DNA of 17,006 bases from Proteobacteria bacterium UBA964 (GCA_002292945.1 DBCG01000024.1:1-17006), one strand, 5' to 3'. Shown: positions 7,096 to 14,742, counted from the first letter of the stretch. Numbers and translations are program-made. The notes: a model not told the origin generated them from the sequence alone.

Positions 7096-7749
7096 ATGTC
7101 CTTCATCCTTGATGCGCTACGCAAATCAGAGAACTCGCGCCTTCGCCAGGAACACCCGGCGATGTTCGACGCGCGGGCCGTCGCATCGCGGCGCCCGTTC
7201 CCGATCTGGGGCGTCGTGCTCGGCTTGCTGCTCGGTGTGAACCTGCTCGTCGTGCTGACTGTGCTGCTACGCGACGAGCGCGCGGCGGCCGCTTCCGATG
7301 CGGCAGCGTCCGTGTCGGCGCCGGCCTCCGCGACGCAGGTCGGCACGGTCGCCACGTCCCGGCAAGCTGCACCTGCGGTCGCCGCACCTGCGGTCGACCC
7401 ACGCCCGACGACGCCGACACCCGCTCGTACCGCACCGTCTGCCACCCCGACGGACACCGCGCAGGCCGCCGCTTCGGCACCGACCGCAGCACCCGCTGAC
7501 CTGTCCGATCTACAGTCACCCTCCCGTACCCGTGACGACCTGCTCGCCGCCGGCGATGCGATACCCGAAGCCGCGCTATCGCTGCACGTCTACGATCCGG
7601 ACGCCTCCAAGCGGTTCATTTTGTTGAACGGCCAACGCCTGCGCGAAGGCGAGATGACCGGCAACGGCCTGCGGGTGCGCGGCATCGTCCCGGATGGCGT
7701 GGTGCTCGATCACCGCGGCGTCTCCTTCAAGGTACCGATCGAGCCATGA
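7096..7749 (+). CDS. gspB: Type II secretion system protein GspB
   Basis: Inner-membrane accessory protein of type II secretion, normally paired with the ATPase GspA to help install the secretin through the peptidoglycan. It has 217 residues. The N-terminus MSFILDALRKSE is the family hallmark and fixes the start at 7096, although a TTG at 7066 is in frame and no strong Shine-Dalgarno precedes either. A single membrane segment lies at about 37-58 after RRPFPIW. A low-complexity Ala/Pro/Thr linker follows (62-134), probably spanning the periplasm. The C-terminal domain (157-215) shows LHVYDPDASKRFILLNGQ and RGIVPDGVVLDHRGVSF, typical of the T2SSB domain. gspA is not adjacent: the divergent PPTase is upstream and the downstream gene overlaps the stop by ATGA. 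The pairing with a rhombosortase nearby agrees with type II export of GlyGly-CTERM proteins. Confidence 0.87.
   Translation: MSFILDALRKSENSRLRQEHPAMFDARAVASRRPFPIWGVVLGLLLGVNLLVVLTVLLRDERAAAASDAAASVSAPASATQVGTVATSRQAAPAVAAPAVDPRPTTPTPARTAPSATPTDTAQAAASAPTAAPADLSDLQSPSRTRDDLLAAGDAIPEAALSLHVYDPDASKRFILLNGQRLREGEMTGNGLRVRGIVPDGVVLDHRGVSFKVPIEP
7369..7398 (+). repeat. 15-bp tandem duplication in gspB linker
   Basis: Two adjacent 15-bp units that both begin GCACCTGCGGTCG and differ at one base. They encode back-to-back APAV units in the Ala/Pro linker of GspB. The length keeps the frame, so this looks like a small slippage duplication in a region with little sequence constraint. Confidence 0.6.
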
Positions 7750-9641
7750 CGACGCGCCCAGACACCTCCGGCGCTCCGGCGGGCCTGCCGCCCCACACGC
7801 TGCCCGGACGGACCGACAACCTCGATGGCTTGCTGCTGGCGGACCTGCTGCGCGCCGGCATCTACCGTCTGTTCAAGAGGACAGATCACCTCAACAAGAT
7901 CAACGTCTTCCCGGTCCCTGATGGAGACACCGGCACCAACATGGCGATGACGCTGGCCGCCGTGTTGTCGGCACTCGATCGTGAGCCGGTGGCGGATGCC
8001 GGGCGGGTGCTGACCCGCGCGGCCGATGCCGCCCTCGACGGCGCGCGCGGCAACTCCGGAGCGATCCTCGCACAGTTCCTGATGGGGCTCGGCGATGGCG
8101 CAGGCCAACGCGCGAGGCTCGGTCTGACCGATTTCGCGGCAGCGGTCCAAAGCGGTGCGACCTACGCCCGCGACGCATTGATGCAACCGCAGGAAGGCAC
8201 GATCCTCACGGTGCTGCGCGAGTTCGCTGACGCCTTGCAGAAGAGCCTCGCGGACAGCTCGGCGGCAGCCGACTTCGGCACCTTGTTCGAGCGTTCGCTG
8301 GTACGGGTGCGTACCGCCTTGGAGCAGACCCGTGGGCAACTGAAGGAATTGCGTTCCGCCGATGTCGTCGACGCCGGTGCGCAAGGCTTCGTCGACATGC
8401 TCGAAGGGATGCTGCGCTTCCTGCAGACCGGCGACAAGGGCGAGTCCGTGGCACCGGTACACGAAGGCGATGAGGCGATGGCCGGCTCCATGCCGGTCGC
8501 TGCGGGACAGGACTTCCGGTTCTGTACCGAGTGCCTGGTGGTGGCGCGTGCGGAAAGCGTCATCGAGCTTCGCGGCCTGCGGGAATCACTGTCGACGGTC
8601 GGAGCGAGCCTGGTGGTCAGCGGCAGCAAGCACAAGGCCCGCATCCACATCCACTGCGACGACCCCGACGCCATCTTCCGGACCGCTTCGATGTTCGGCG
8701 AGGTGCAGAGCCAGAAAGCCGACGACATGCGCATGCAGCAATCGGCCGTGCATCACCGCCGCGCGCAACGCGTCGCCGTGGTCACCGATTCAGGCAGCGA
8801 CCTGCCCGATGCCGAGATGGAGCGGCTCGGCATCCATATGGTCGCCGCGCGCGTGCACTTCGGCGGCCGCTCCTATCTCGACAAGGTCAGCATGACCTCT
8901 GCAGAGTTCTACGACGAACTCGCCGTCAACCCCGAACACCCGAAGACCTCGCAGCCCCCACCGGGCGACTTCCGGCGCATCTTCGAGTTCCTGGTGTCGC
9001 ACTACGAGTCCGTCATCTCGGTGAACCTCACCGCGCGCCACAGCGGCACCTACAACGCGGCCGTGACGGTCGCCCAGCGTGTCAGCGCCGAGGGCCGGCG
9101 CGTGGCGGTCGTCGATACCCGCAATGCGTCGGTGGGCGAAGCGCTGGTGGTGCTCGCTGCTGCGGAGGCGGCGGCCGAAGGACAGGATCTCGATCAAGTG
9201 GTCGCTGCAACCGAATCGGCGCGCGATCGTACCCAGACCTTTGCGCTCGTCGAGCGGATCGACTTCGCGGTGCGGGGCGGCCGCGTACCGGCAGCGGTCG
9301 GCAACATCGCCCGATGGTTGCGGCTGAACGTGGTCCTGCGGACCTTCCCCGACGGGCGTGTCGCCTTCGGTGGTGGCCTCTTCGGGTCACACCGCCTCAT
9401 CGACCGCTTCATCCGCTTGGTGCGACGTCGCAGCGATATCGACTCGGGCACGCACCGCATACGCCTGCTGGTCGGCCATGCGAACCGGCCCGAGGCGGGT
9501 CAGCGGCTCTACGACGAACTACGGGCGGCGATCCCGCCGCAGCGGATCGCGTGGTCGGCGCTCACCGACATGGGTGCGGCCATCGGCGTGCACGGCGGAC
9601 CCGGCACACTCATCGTCGCGGTGCAGCGGCTCGAGGACTGA
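7746..9641 (+). CDS. Fused fatty acid kinase, DAK2 (FakA) + DegV (FakB)
   Basis: Single 631-residue protein joining the two parts of bacterial fatty acid kinase. The N-terminal DAK2/DhaL domain (about 25-225) has NVFPVPDGDTGTNM (53-66) with metal-binding Asp59 and Asp61, GARGNSG (99-105) and DAGAQGF (209-215). A middle domain (about 255-330) keeps FCTEC (Cys260) and IHIHC (His301, His303), which match the cysteine and two histidines of the FakA zinc site. The C-terminal DegV domain (342-631) starts VAVVTDSGSDLP and keeps the fatty-acid and phosphate contacts: TSQPPPGDF (401-409), HSGTY (432-436), GGR (511-513) and HGGPG (616-620). In Firmicutes, FakB presents a fatty acid and FakA phosphorylates it with ATP; here both may act in cis. 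The ATG at 7746 overlaps the gspB stop as ATGA. Domain assignment is firm; substrate is inferred. Confidence 0.88.
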   Translation: MTTRPDTSGAPAGLPPHTLPGRTDNLDGLLLADLLRAGIYRLFKRTDHLNKINVFPVPDGDTGTNMAMTLAAVLSALDREPVADAGRVLTRAADAALDGARGNSGAILAQFLMGLGDGAGQRARLGLTDFAAAVQSGATYARDALMQPQEGTILTVLREFADALQKSLADSSAAADFGTLFERSLVRVRTALEQTRGQLKELRSADVVDAGAQGFVDMLEGMLRFLQTGDKGESVAPVHEGDEAMAGSMPVAAGQDFRFCTECLVVARAESVIELRGLRESLSTVGASLVVSGSKHKARIHIHCDDPDAIFRTASMFGEVQSQKADDMRMQQSAVHHRRAQRVAVVTDSGSDLPDAEMERLGIHMVAARVHFGGRSYLDKVSMTSAEFYDELAVNPEHPKTSQPPPGDFRRIFEFLVSHYESVISVNLTARHSGTYNAAVTVAQRVSAEGRRVAVVDTRNASVGEALVVLAAAEAAAEGQDLDQVVAATESARDRTQTFALVERIDFAVRGGRVPAAVGNIARWLRLNVVLRTFPDGRVAFGGGLFGSHRLIDRFIRLVRRRSDIDSGTHRIRLLVGHANRPEAGQRLYDELRAAIPPQRIAWSALTDMGAAIGVHGGPGTLIVAVQRLED

Positions 9642-9652
9642 TCGCGCGATCA
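9639..9652. repeat. Perfect 14-bp palindrome joining two convergent stop codons
   Basis: TGATCGCGCGATCA reads the same on both strands. Its first three bases are the stop codon of the fatty acid kinase gene and its last three are the stop codon of the convergent epimerase-like gene, leaving only 8 bp between them. There is no T-run on either side, so it is not a normal intrinsic terminator. Confidence 0.7.
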
Positions 9653-10117
9653 GCGGCCGCCGAGCGCGGTGATGACGTCCGGCGGCGCTTGCACCAGTTC
9701 GATCAACACGCCCTCACCGCCGATCGGCGACTCCTCGTTCGCCTTCGGATGCAGGAAACAGATGTCGTGGCCTGCAGCGCCCTTGCGGATGCCGCCGGGC
9801 GCGAATCGCACGCCCTGTGCCGTGAGCCACGCGACCGCCGTCGGCAGGTCGTCGATCCAGAGACCGATATGGTTGAGCGGCGTGGCGTGGACCGCGGGCT
9901 TTCCCTGCGGATCGACCGGCTCCATCAGATCCACCTCCACACGGAACGCCCCCTGCCCCATCGAGCAGATGTCCTCGTCGACGTTCTCGCGCTCGCTGCG
10001 GAAATGCCCCGTGACCTCGAGACCGAGCATGTCCACCCACAACCGCCGCAGGCGAGACTTGTCCGGGCCGCCGATCGCGACCTGCTGGATGCCGAGCACC
10101 CGGAACGGTCGCGTCAC
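9650..10117 (-). CDS. mce: VOC-fold protein, probable methylmalonyl-CoA epimerase
   Basis: 155-residue vicinal-oxygen-chelate protein. Its position as the last gene of a propionyl-CoA operon points to epimerising (S)- to (R)-methylmalonyl-CoA, the step between carboxylase and mutase. Family blocks are GIQQVAIG (9-16), VDLMEP (62-67), LNHIGLWIDD (81-90), ICFLHPKANEE (119-129) and GVLIELVQ (136-143); the HPK...GVLIEL end is typical of methylmalonyl-CoA epimerase. Aligned by eye to the Propionibacterium enzyme (ligands His12, Gln65, His91, Glu141), it keeps His83 and Glu140 but has Gln12 and Asp63 at the other two positions. It also has an insert, NEESPIGGEG, before the last strand. The start is GTG at 10117, with GAGG 5 nt upstream, and overlaps the pccA stop as GTGA. 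It could instead be a related VOC enzyme, so the name is moderately supported. Confidence 0.72.
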   Translation of the reverse strand: MTRPFRVLGIQQVAIGGPDKSRLRRLWVDMLGLEVTGHFRSERENVDEDICSMGQGAFRVEVDLMEPVDPQGKPAVHATPLNHIGLWIDDLPTAVAWLTAQGVRFAPGGIRKGAAGHDICFLHPKANEESPIGGEGVLIELVQAPPDVITALGGR

Positions 10118-12144
10118 TGGAACCTCATGATCACCTGATCGACCGCGAGGCTGTCGCCCTTGCCGGCAAGCACCTCGGAGACCACGCAGTCCTGGGTCGC
10201 GAAGAGGATGTTCTCCATCTTCATCGCCTCGATGGCTGCGAGCTTCTCGCCCGCACGCACCGTCTGCCCGACCTGCACCGCGACGTCGACGAGCAGGCCC
10301 GGCATCGGCGACAGCAGCACCTTGGAGAGATCGGGCGGCGCCTTGAACGGCATCAACGCCTCAAGCTCGGCATGACGCGGAGAGAACACGCGTGCGAACA
10401 GGGTCGCACCGTTGTGCGAGATCCGGTAGCCGAGCCCGCTGCGCTCGATCTGCGCGCAGAACGGCTGACCATCGAAGGTGCCATGCACCGCGATGTCGCG
10501 AAGGTTGTCCTCGAAAGCGACCTCGTGGGTCTGTCCTGCGATGGACACCTCGAACATCGATCCCTGCGGCCGCACCGATAACGGGATGTGATCGCGCACG
10601 CCGGCAGCATCGGTCAACACCACGACGAAGTCCTCACGGATGCGCACCTCGCGATGGCGCCGCTGCCCGGTGAGCGTCGCAGCGCGTTCGCGCGAACGAC
10701 GGTGCGACACCGCCGCGAGCGCAAGCAGGAACGAGGGCTCGTCGTGTGCGACCGAAGTCGTACTGAACCCCTTGGGGTACTGCTCGGCGATGAAGCCGGT
10801 GTTGAAATCGCCCGCGGTGAAACGCGGATGCGCGAGCAACGCCGCCTGGAACGGGACGTTGCTCGAGATGCCGCGGATCACGAAACCGTTCAGCGCCTCG
10901 CGCATGCGCGCGATCGCCTCGCTGCGGTCCCGACCGTGCACGATGAGCTTGGCGATCATCGAGTCGTAGTGCATGGGGATCTCGCCGCCCTCGTACACAC
11001 CGGTATCGACGCGCACGCCGCCTCCCGGCGGCACCGGCTGAGACGCTTCCATGTTCTGCGCCGGCGGCCTGTACTTCACCAAGCGGCCGGTCGAGGGCAG
11101 GAAGTTGCGGAACGGATCCTCGGCGTTGATGCGGCACTCGATCGCCCAACCATCGCGCTTGATGTCCTTCTGCTTGAACGCGAGCTTCTCGCCGGCCGCG
11201 ACGCGGATCATCTGCTCCACGAGGTCGAGCCCCGTGATGCACTCGGTGACCGGGTGCTCCACCTGCAGGCGCGTGTTCATCTCCAGGAAGTAGAACGACT
11301 TGTCCTTCCCGACCACGAACTCGACGGTGCCTGCGCTCTGGTAATCGACCGCCTTGGCGAGCGCGACCGCCTGCTCGCCCATCGCCTTGCGGACCTTGTC
11401 GTCCAGGAAGGGGCTCGGCGCCTCTTCGATCACCTTCTGGTGACGGCGCTGGATCGAGCACTCCCGCTCCCAGAGATAGAGACAGTTGCCGTGGGCGTCG
11501 CCCAGCACCTGGATCTCGATGTGGCGCGGCTCCTCGACGAACTTCTCGATGAACACGCGGTCGTCGCCGAAGCTGTTGCGCGCTTCGTTGCGACAGGAAC
11601 TGAAGCCCTCGAAGGCCTCCTTGTCGTTCCATGCGACGCGCAGACCTTTGCCGCCACCGCCTGCGCTCGCCTTGATCATCACCGGGTAGCCGATGTCCTT
11701 CGCGATCTCGACCGCACGCTCCGGCGTCTCGATCGCATCGTTCCAACCCGGGATGGTGCTGACACCCGCCTTGGCGGCGAGCGCTTTCGAGGCGATCTTG
11801 TCGCCCATCGCACCGATCGAAGCGTGCTTCGGCCCGATGAAGACGATCCCCGCCTCCTCGACGCGCCGAGAGAACTCGGCGTTCTCGGACAGGAATCCGT
11901 ATCCCGGATGCACGGCCTCGGCGCCGGTCTGGCGGCAGGCCTCGATGATGCGATCCTGCACCAGATAGGACTCGCGCGAGGGCGCCGGGCCGATCAGCAC
12001 CGCCTCGTCGGCGAGCTCGACATGCCGGGCATCCTTGTCTGCCTCCGAGTACACGGCCACGGTCTTGATGCCCATGCGTCGCGCCGTCTTGATGACGCGA
12101 CAGGCGATCTCGCCACGGTTGGCGATGAGGATCTTCTTGAACAT
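10114..12144 (-). CDS. pccA: Propionyl-CoA carboxylase alpha subunit (biotin carboxylase + BCCP)
   Basis: ATP-dependent biotin carboxylase fused to its biotin carrier, 676 residues. It carboxylates biotin and presents it to PccB, which forms (S)-methylmalonyl-CoA from propionyl-CoA. Domains in order: biotin carboxylase N-terminal domain from FKKILIANRGEIACRV (2-17) with HPGYGFLSENAEF (79-91); ATP-grasp with KASAGGGGKGLR (158-169), ERECSIQRRHQK (226-237) and EMNTRLQVEHPVTE (288-301); C-terminal BC domain with RINAEDP; a linking region of PCC-alpha type (about 490-600); and a biotinyl domain with EAMKMEN, biotinylated Lys642. The frame is open beyond 12144 into pccB, but the ATG at 12144 has AAGGAG 10 nt upstream and starts the canonical sequence. 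It follows pccB after 23 nt. Acetyl-, propionyl- and methylcrotonyl-CoA carboxylases share this layout; the operon decides for propionyl-CoA. Confidence 0.94.
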   Translation of the reverse strand: MFKKILIANRGEIACRVIKTARRMGIKTVAVYSEADKDARHVELADEAVLIGPAPSRESYLVQDRIIEACRQTGAEAVHPGYGFLSENAEFSRRVEEAGIVFIGPKHASIGAMGDKIASKALAAKAGVSTIPGWNDAIETPERAVEIAKDIGYPVMIKASAGGGGKGLRVAWNDKEAFEGFSSCRNEARNSFGDDRVFIEKFVEEPRHIEIQVLGDAHGNCLYLWERECSIQRRHQKVIEEAPSPFLDDKVRKAMGEQAVALAKAVDYQSAGTVEFVVGKDKSFYFLEMNTRLQVEHPVTECITGLDLVEQMIRVAAGEKLAFKQKDIKRDGWAIECRINAEDPFRNFLPSTGRLVKYRPPAQNMEASQPVPPGGGVRVDTGVYEGGEIPMHYDSMIAKLIVHGRDRSEAIARMREALNGFVIRGISSNVPFQAALLAHPRFTAGDFNTGFIAEQYPKGFSTTSVAHDEPSFLLALAAVSHRRSRERAATLTGQRRHREVRIREDFVVVLTDAAGVRDHIPLSVRPQGSMFEVSIAGQTHEVAFEDNLRDIAVHGTFDGQPFCAQIERSGLGYRISHNGATLFARVFSPRHAELEALMPFKAPPDLSKVLLSPMPGLLVDVAVQVGQTVRAGEKLAAIEAMKMENILFATQDCVVSEVLAGKGDSLAVDQVIMRFQ
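10123..10126 (-). promoter_or_regulatory. Ribosome binding site of epimerase-like gene
   Basis: Reads GAGG on the - strand, 5 nt before the GTG at 10117. It lies inside the last codons of pccA and supports the GTG start and translational coupling. Confidence 0.55.
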
Positions 12145-12154
12145 GCCTGCAGGT

Positions 12155-12160
12155 CTCCTT
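12155..12160 (-). promoter_or_regulatory. Ribosome binding site of pccA
   Basis: Reads AAGGAG on the - strand, 10 nt before the ATG at 12144, in the 23-nt gap after pccB. It fixes the pccA start, because the open frame continues far upstream. Confidence 0.7.
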
Positions 12161-12167
12161 GACGTCG

Positions 12168-13700
12168 TCACAGCGGGATGTTGCCGTGCTTGCGCCACGG
12201 CTCCTCGATCTTCTTGTCGCGCAGCACCGTGAGCGCACGGCATACCCGACGACGCGTACCGTGCGGCATGATCACATCGTCGATGTAACCGCGCGCACCG
12301 GCGATGAACGGGTTGGCGAACTTCTCCTTGTACTCGGCCTCGCGTGCTGCGAGCTTCGCCGGGTCGCCCTTCTCCTCGCGGAAGATGATCTCGACGGCAC
12401 CCTTGGCACCCATCACCGCGATCTCGGCGTTGGGCCACGCGAAGTTGACATCGCCGCGCAGATGCTTGGAAGCCATCACATCGTAGGCGCCGCCATAGGC
12501 CTTGCGGGTGATCACCGTGATCTTCGGCACCGTGCACTCGGCGTAGGCGTAGAGCAGCTTGGCACCGTGCTTGATGATGCCGCCGTACTCCTGAGAGGTT
12601 CCCGGCATGAAGCCCGGCACATCGACGAAGGTGACCACCGGGATGGAGAACGCATCGCAGAAGCGCACGAAACGGGCCGCCTTGATGCTGCTCTTGATGT
12701 CGAGACAGCCGGCGAGCACCAACGGCTGGTTGGCGACGATGCCGACCACATGGCCGTCCATGCGCGCGAAACCGATGATGATGTTCTTCGCGTACTCCGG
12801 CTGCAGCTCGAAGAACTCGCCATCGTCGACCACTTTCGCGAGCAGCTCCTTCATGTCGTAGGGCTTGTTCGGATTGTCAGGCACCAGCGTATCCAGCGAG
12901 TAATCGTCGCGGTCTGCAGGGTCCCCCGCCTCGCGCATCGGCGGCTTCTCGCGGTTGTTCGCCGGAAGATAGTTGAAGAACCGCCGGATCATGAGCAACG
13001 CCTCGACGTCGTTGTCGAAGGCGAGATCGGCGACTCCGCTGCGCGTGGTGTGCGTGATGGCGCCGCCGAGGTCCTCCGCGGAGACCTCCTCGTGGGTGAC
13101 CGTCTTCACGACCTCAGGGCCGGTCACGAACATGTAGGAGCTGTCCTTCACCATGAAGATGAAGTCGGTGAGCGCCGGGCTGTAGACCGCACCGCCCGCC
13201 GAGGGGCCCATGATGATGCTGACCTGCGGCACCACGCCCGAAGCCGTGACGTTGCGCTGGAAGACTTCGGCATAGCCGCCGAGGGAGGCCACGCCCTCCT
13301 GGATGCGTGCTCCGCCCGAGTCGTTGATGCCGATGACGGGCGCACCGACCTTCATGGCCGTATCCATCACCTTGCAGATCTTCTGCGCGTGCGCCTCGCT
13401 CAAGGAGCCGCCGAACACGGTGAAGTCCTGGCTGTACACGAACACCAGGCGACCGTTGATGAAGCCGCAACCGGTGACCACGCCGTCGCCCGGGATCTTC
13501 TGGTCCTGCATGCCGAAATCGCTGCAGCGATGCTCGACGAACATGTCCCATTCCTCGAAAGACCCCTCATCGAGCAGCAGCTCGATGCGTTCGCGGGCCG
13601 TCAGTTTTCCCTTGGCGTGCTGCGCAGCGACGCGCTTGGCACCGCCGCCTTGGCGCGCTTGGGCGCGTTTCTTGTCCAGTTGCTGGATGATGTCGTGCAT
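12168..13700 (-). CDS. pccB: Propionyl-CoA carboxylase beta subunit (carboxyltransferase)
   Basis: Carboxyltransferase of propionyl-CoA carboxylase, moving carboxyl from biotin to propionyl-CoA. It has 510 residues, the usual family length. The N-half crotonase-like domain shows GGSLSEAHAQKI (98-109), INDSGGARIQEGV (125-137) and MGPSAGGAVYSPA (164-176), forming one oxyanion site. The C-half shows FVDVPGFMPGTSQEYGG (358-374) and TRKAYGGAYDVM (398-409), forming the other. Asp407 in AYDVM matches the Asp (422 in Streptomyces coelicolor PccB) reported to favour propionyl-CoA, where the acetyl-CoA-capable AccB has Ile. The ATG at 13700 is preceded by GAGGA 7 nt upstream and gives the canonical N-terminus; the frame also extends to 13853, inside meaB. 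A 25-nt gap separates it from meaB and 23 nt from pccA, consistent with one transcript. Confidence 0.95.
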   Translation of the reverse strand: MHDIIQQLDKKRAQARQGGGAKRVAAQHAKGKLTARERIELLLDEGSFEEWDMFVEHRCSDFGMQDQKIPGDGVVTGCGFINGRLVFVYSQDFTVFGGSLSEAHAQKICKVMDTAMKVGAPVIGINDSGGARIQEGVASLGGYAEVFQRNVTASGVVPQVSIIMGPSAGGAVYSPALTDFIFMVKDSSYMFVTGPEVVKTVTHEEVSAEDLGGAITHTTRSGVADLAFDNDVEALLMIRRFFNYLPANNREKPPMREAGDPADRDDYSLDTLVPDNPNKPYDMKELLAKVVDDGEFFELQPEYAKNIIIGFARMDGHVVGIVANQPLVLAGCLDIKSSIKAARFVRFCDAFSIPVVTFVDVPGFMPGTSQEYGGIIKHGAKLLYAYAECTVPKITVITRKAYGGAYDVMASKHLRGDVNFAWPNAEIAVMGAKGAVEIIFREEKGDPAKLAAREAEYKEKFANPFIAGARGYIDDVIMPHGTRRRVCRALTVLRDKKIEEPWRKHGNIPL

Positions 13701-13707
13701 GACGCGG

Positions 13708-13712
13708 TCCTC
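13708..13712 (-). promoter_or_regulatory. Ribosome binding site of pccB
   Basis: Reads GAGGA on the - strand, 7 nt before the ATG at 13700, in the 25-nt gap after the meaB stop. It selects this ATG over upstream in-frame starts inside meaB. Confidence 0.65.
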
Positions 13713-13725
13713 GGACAGAGCGGCC

Positions 13726-14731
13726 TCAGGACGGCCGCGAAGGTTGTTCAAAAAGATCGAGCAGTCGCCGTGCGCCGGATGAGGGCGCGAGTCGCGACCC
13801 TTCGACTTCAGCGAGCGTGTCAGGCAAAGCGGTGCGCACTGCGGGATGCCCATGGAAATCCGCGAGCAGGCGCGCGTGCACCTCGTCCCACATCCAGTTC
13901 AGCGACTGACGACGGCGACGGTCGGCAAACCCGCCGTCGGCCTCGCGACAGCGGCGGAACTCCTCGATCGTGTCCCACAACGCGGCGATGCCCTCTCCCG
14001 ACAGTGCACTCGTGCGCAGCACGCGTGTCTGCCAACGGGCCCCGCCCGGATGGCGCAGCACCCGCAGCGCGCTCGTGACCTGCGCTTCGGCGCGCAGCGC
14101 GGCGTCAGCATCGAGGTCGGATTTGTTGATCACCACGAGGTCCGCGAGCTCCATGATGCCCTTCTTCATGGCCTGCAGGTCGTCGCCGGCGTTCGGCAAC
14201 TGCAGCAGCAGGAAAAGATCGGTCATGCCGGCGACACTCGTCTCGGACTGGCCGACGCCGACCGTCTCGACGAGCACGACGTCGTACCCTGCCGCCTCGC
14301 AGACCAGCATCGCTTCACGCGTGCGCTCTGCGACGCCGCCCAACGCCCCGGACGACGGGGTCGGACGGATGTACGCGCGCGGGTCGGTCGAGAGCCGCTC
14401 CATGCGCGTCTTGTCGCCGAGGATGGAGCCGCCGGTGAGTCCCGAAGACGGGTCGACCGCGAGCACCGCGATATGGTGGCCGCGCTCCACGAGGAACATG
14501 CCGAGCGTCTCGATGAAGGTCGACTTGCCGACGCCCGGAACGCCGGAGATGCCGATGCGCAACGCGCGCCCGGTGGCAGGCAACAGCGCATCGAGCAAGG
14601 CGTCGGCACGGCGTCGATGGTCGGGACGCGTGGACTCGAGCAGCGTGATCGCCTTGGCGATCGCGCGTCGGTCGCCCGCACGAACCCCCGCCACGAGCGC
14701 AGCGTCGGCAGCCGGTGCAGCGTCGAGGATG

Positions 14732-14742
<11 letters not shown>
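13726..14742 (-). CDS. meaB: MeaB, GTPase chaperone of methylmalonyl-CoA mutase
   Basis: G3E-family P-loop GTPase (older name ArgK/LAO transporter ATPase) that guards methylmalonyl-CoA mutase and gates cobalamin loading. It has 338 residues, the normal length. Visible are the Walker A GVPGVGKST (67-75), the switch region DPSSGLTGGSILGDKTRM (97-114), ETVGVGQSE (159-167) and the guanine-specificity NKSD (206-209), followed by a helical C-terminal dimerisation arm. The start is GTG at 14742, with a weak AAGG 6 nt upstream, and overlaps the mutase 3' end by 11 bp, so the two are probably co-translated at matched levels. Adjacency to the mutase settles the function; the old arginine-transport name does not apply. 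pccB follows 25 nt downstream. Confidence 0.95.

Noticed and set aside
8531..10138. 535-codon + strand frame crossing the kinase gene and the epimerase-like gene
   Set aside because: It spans two well-supported genes in other frames, is very Arg/Ala/Pro-rich and has no motif.
12145..12537. Possible N-terminal extension of pccA, making an 807-residue protein
   Set aside because: The extension is out-of-frame pccB sequence; the canonical N-terminus begins at ATG 12144 with AAGGAG before it.
13701..13853. Possible N-terminal extension of pccB
   Set aside because: It overlaps the meaB C-terminus, while the ATG at 13700 has GAGGA and gives the normal 510-residue length.
12159..14078. Long open frame on the + strand opposite pccB and meaB
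   Set aside because: Composition is that of a complement of G+C-rich coding sequence; pccB and meaB on the other strand have complete conserved motifs.
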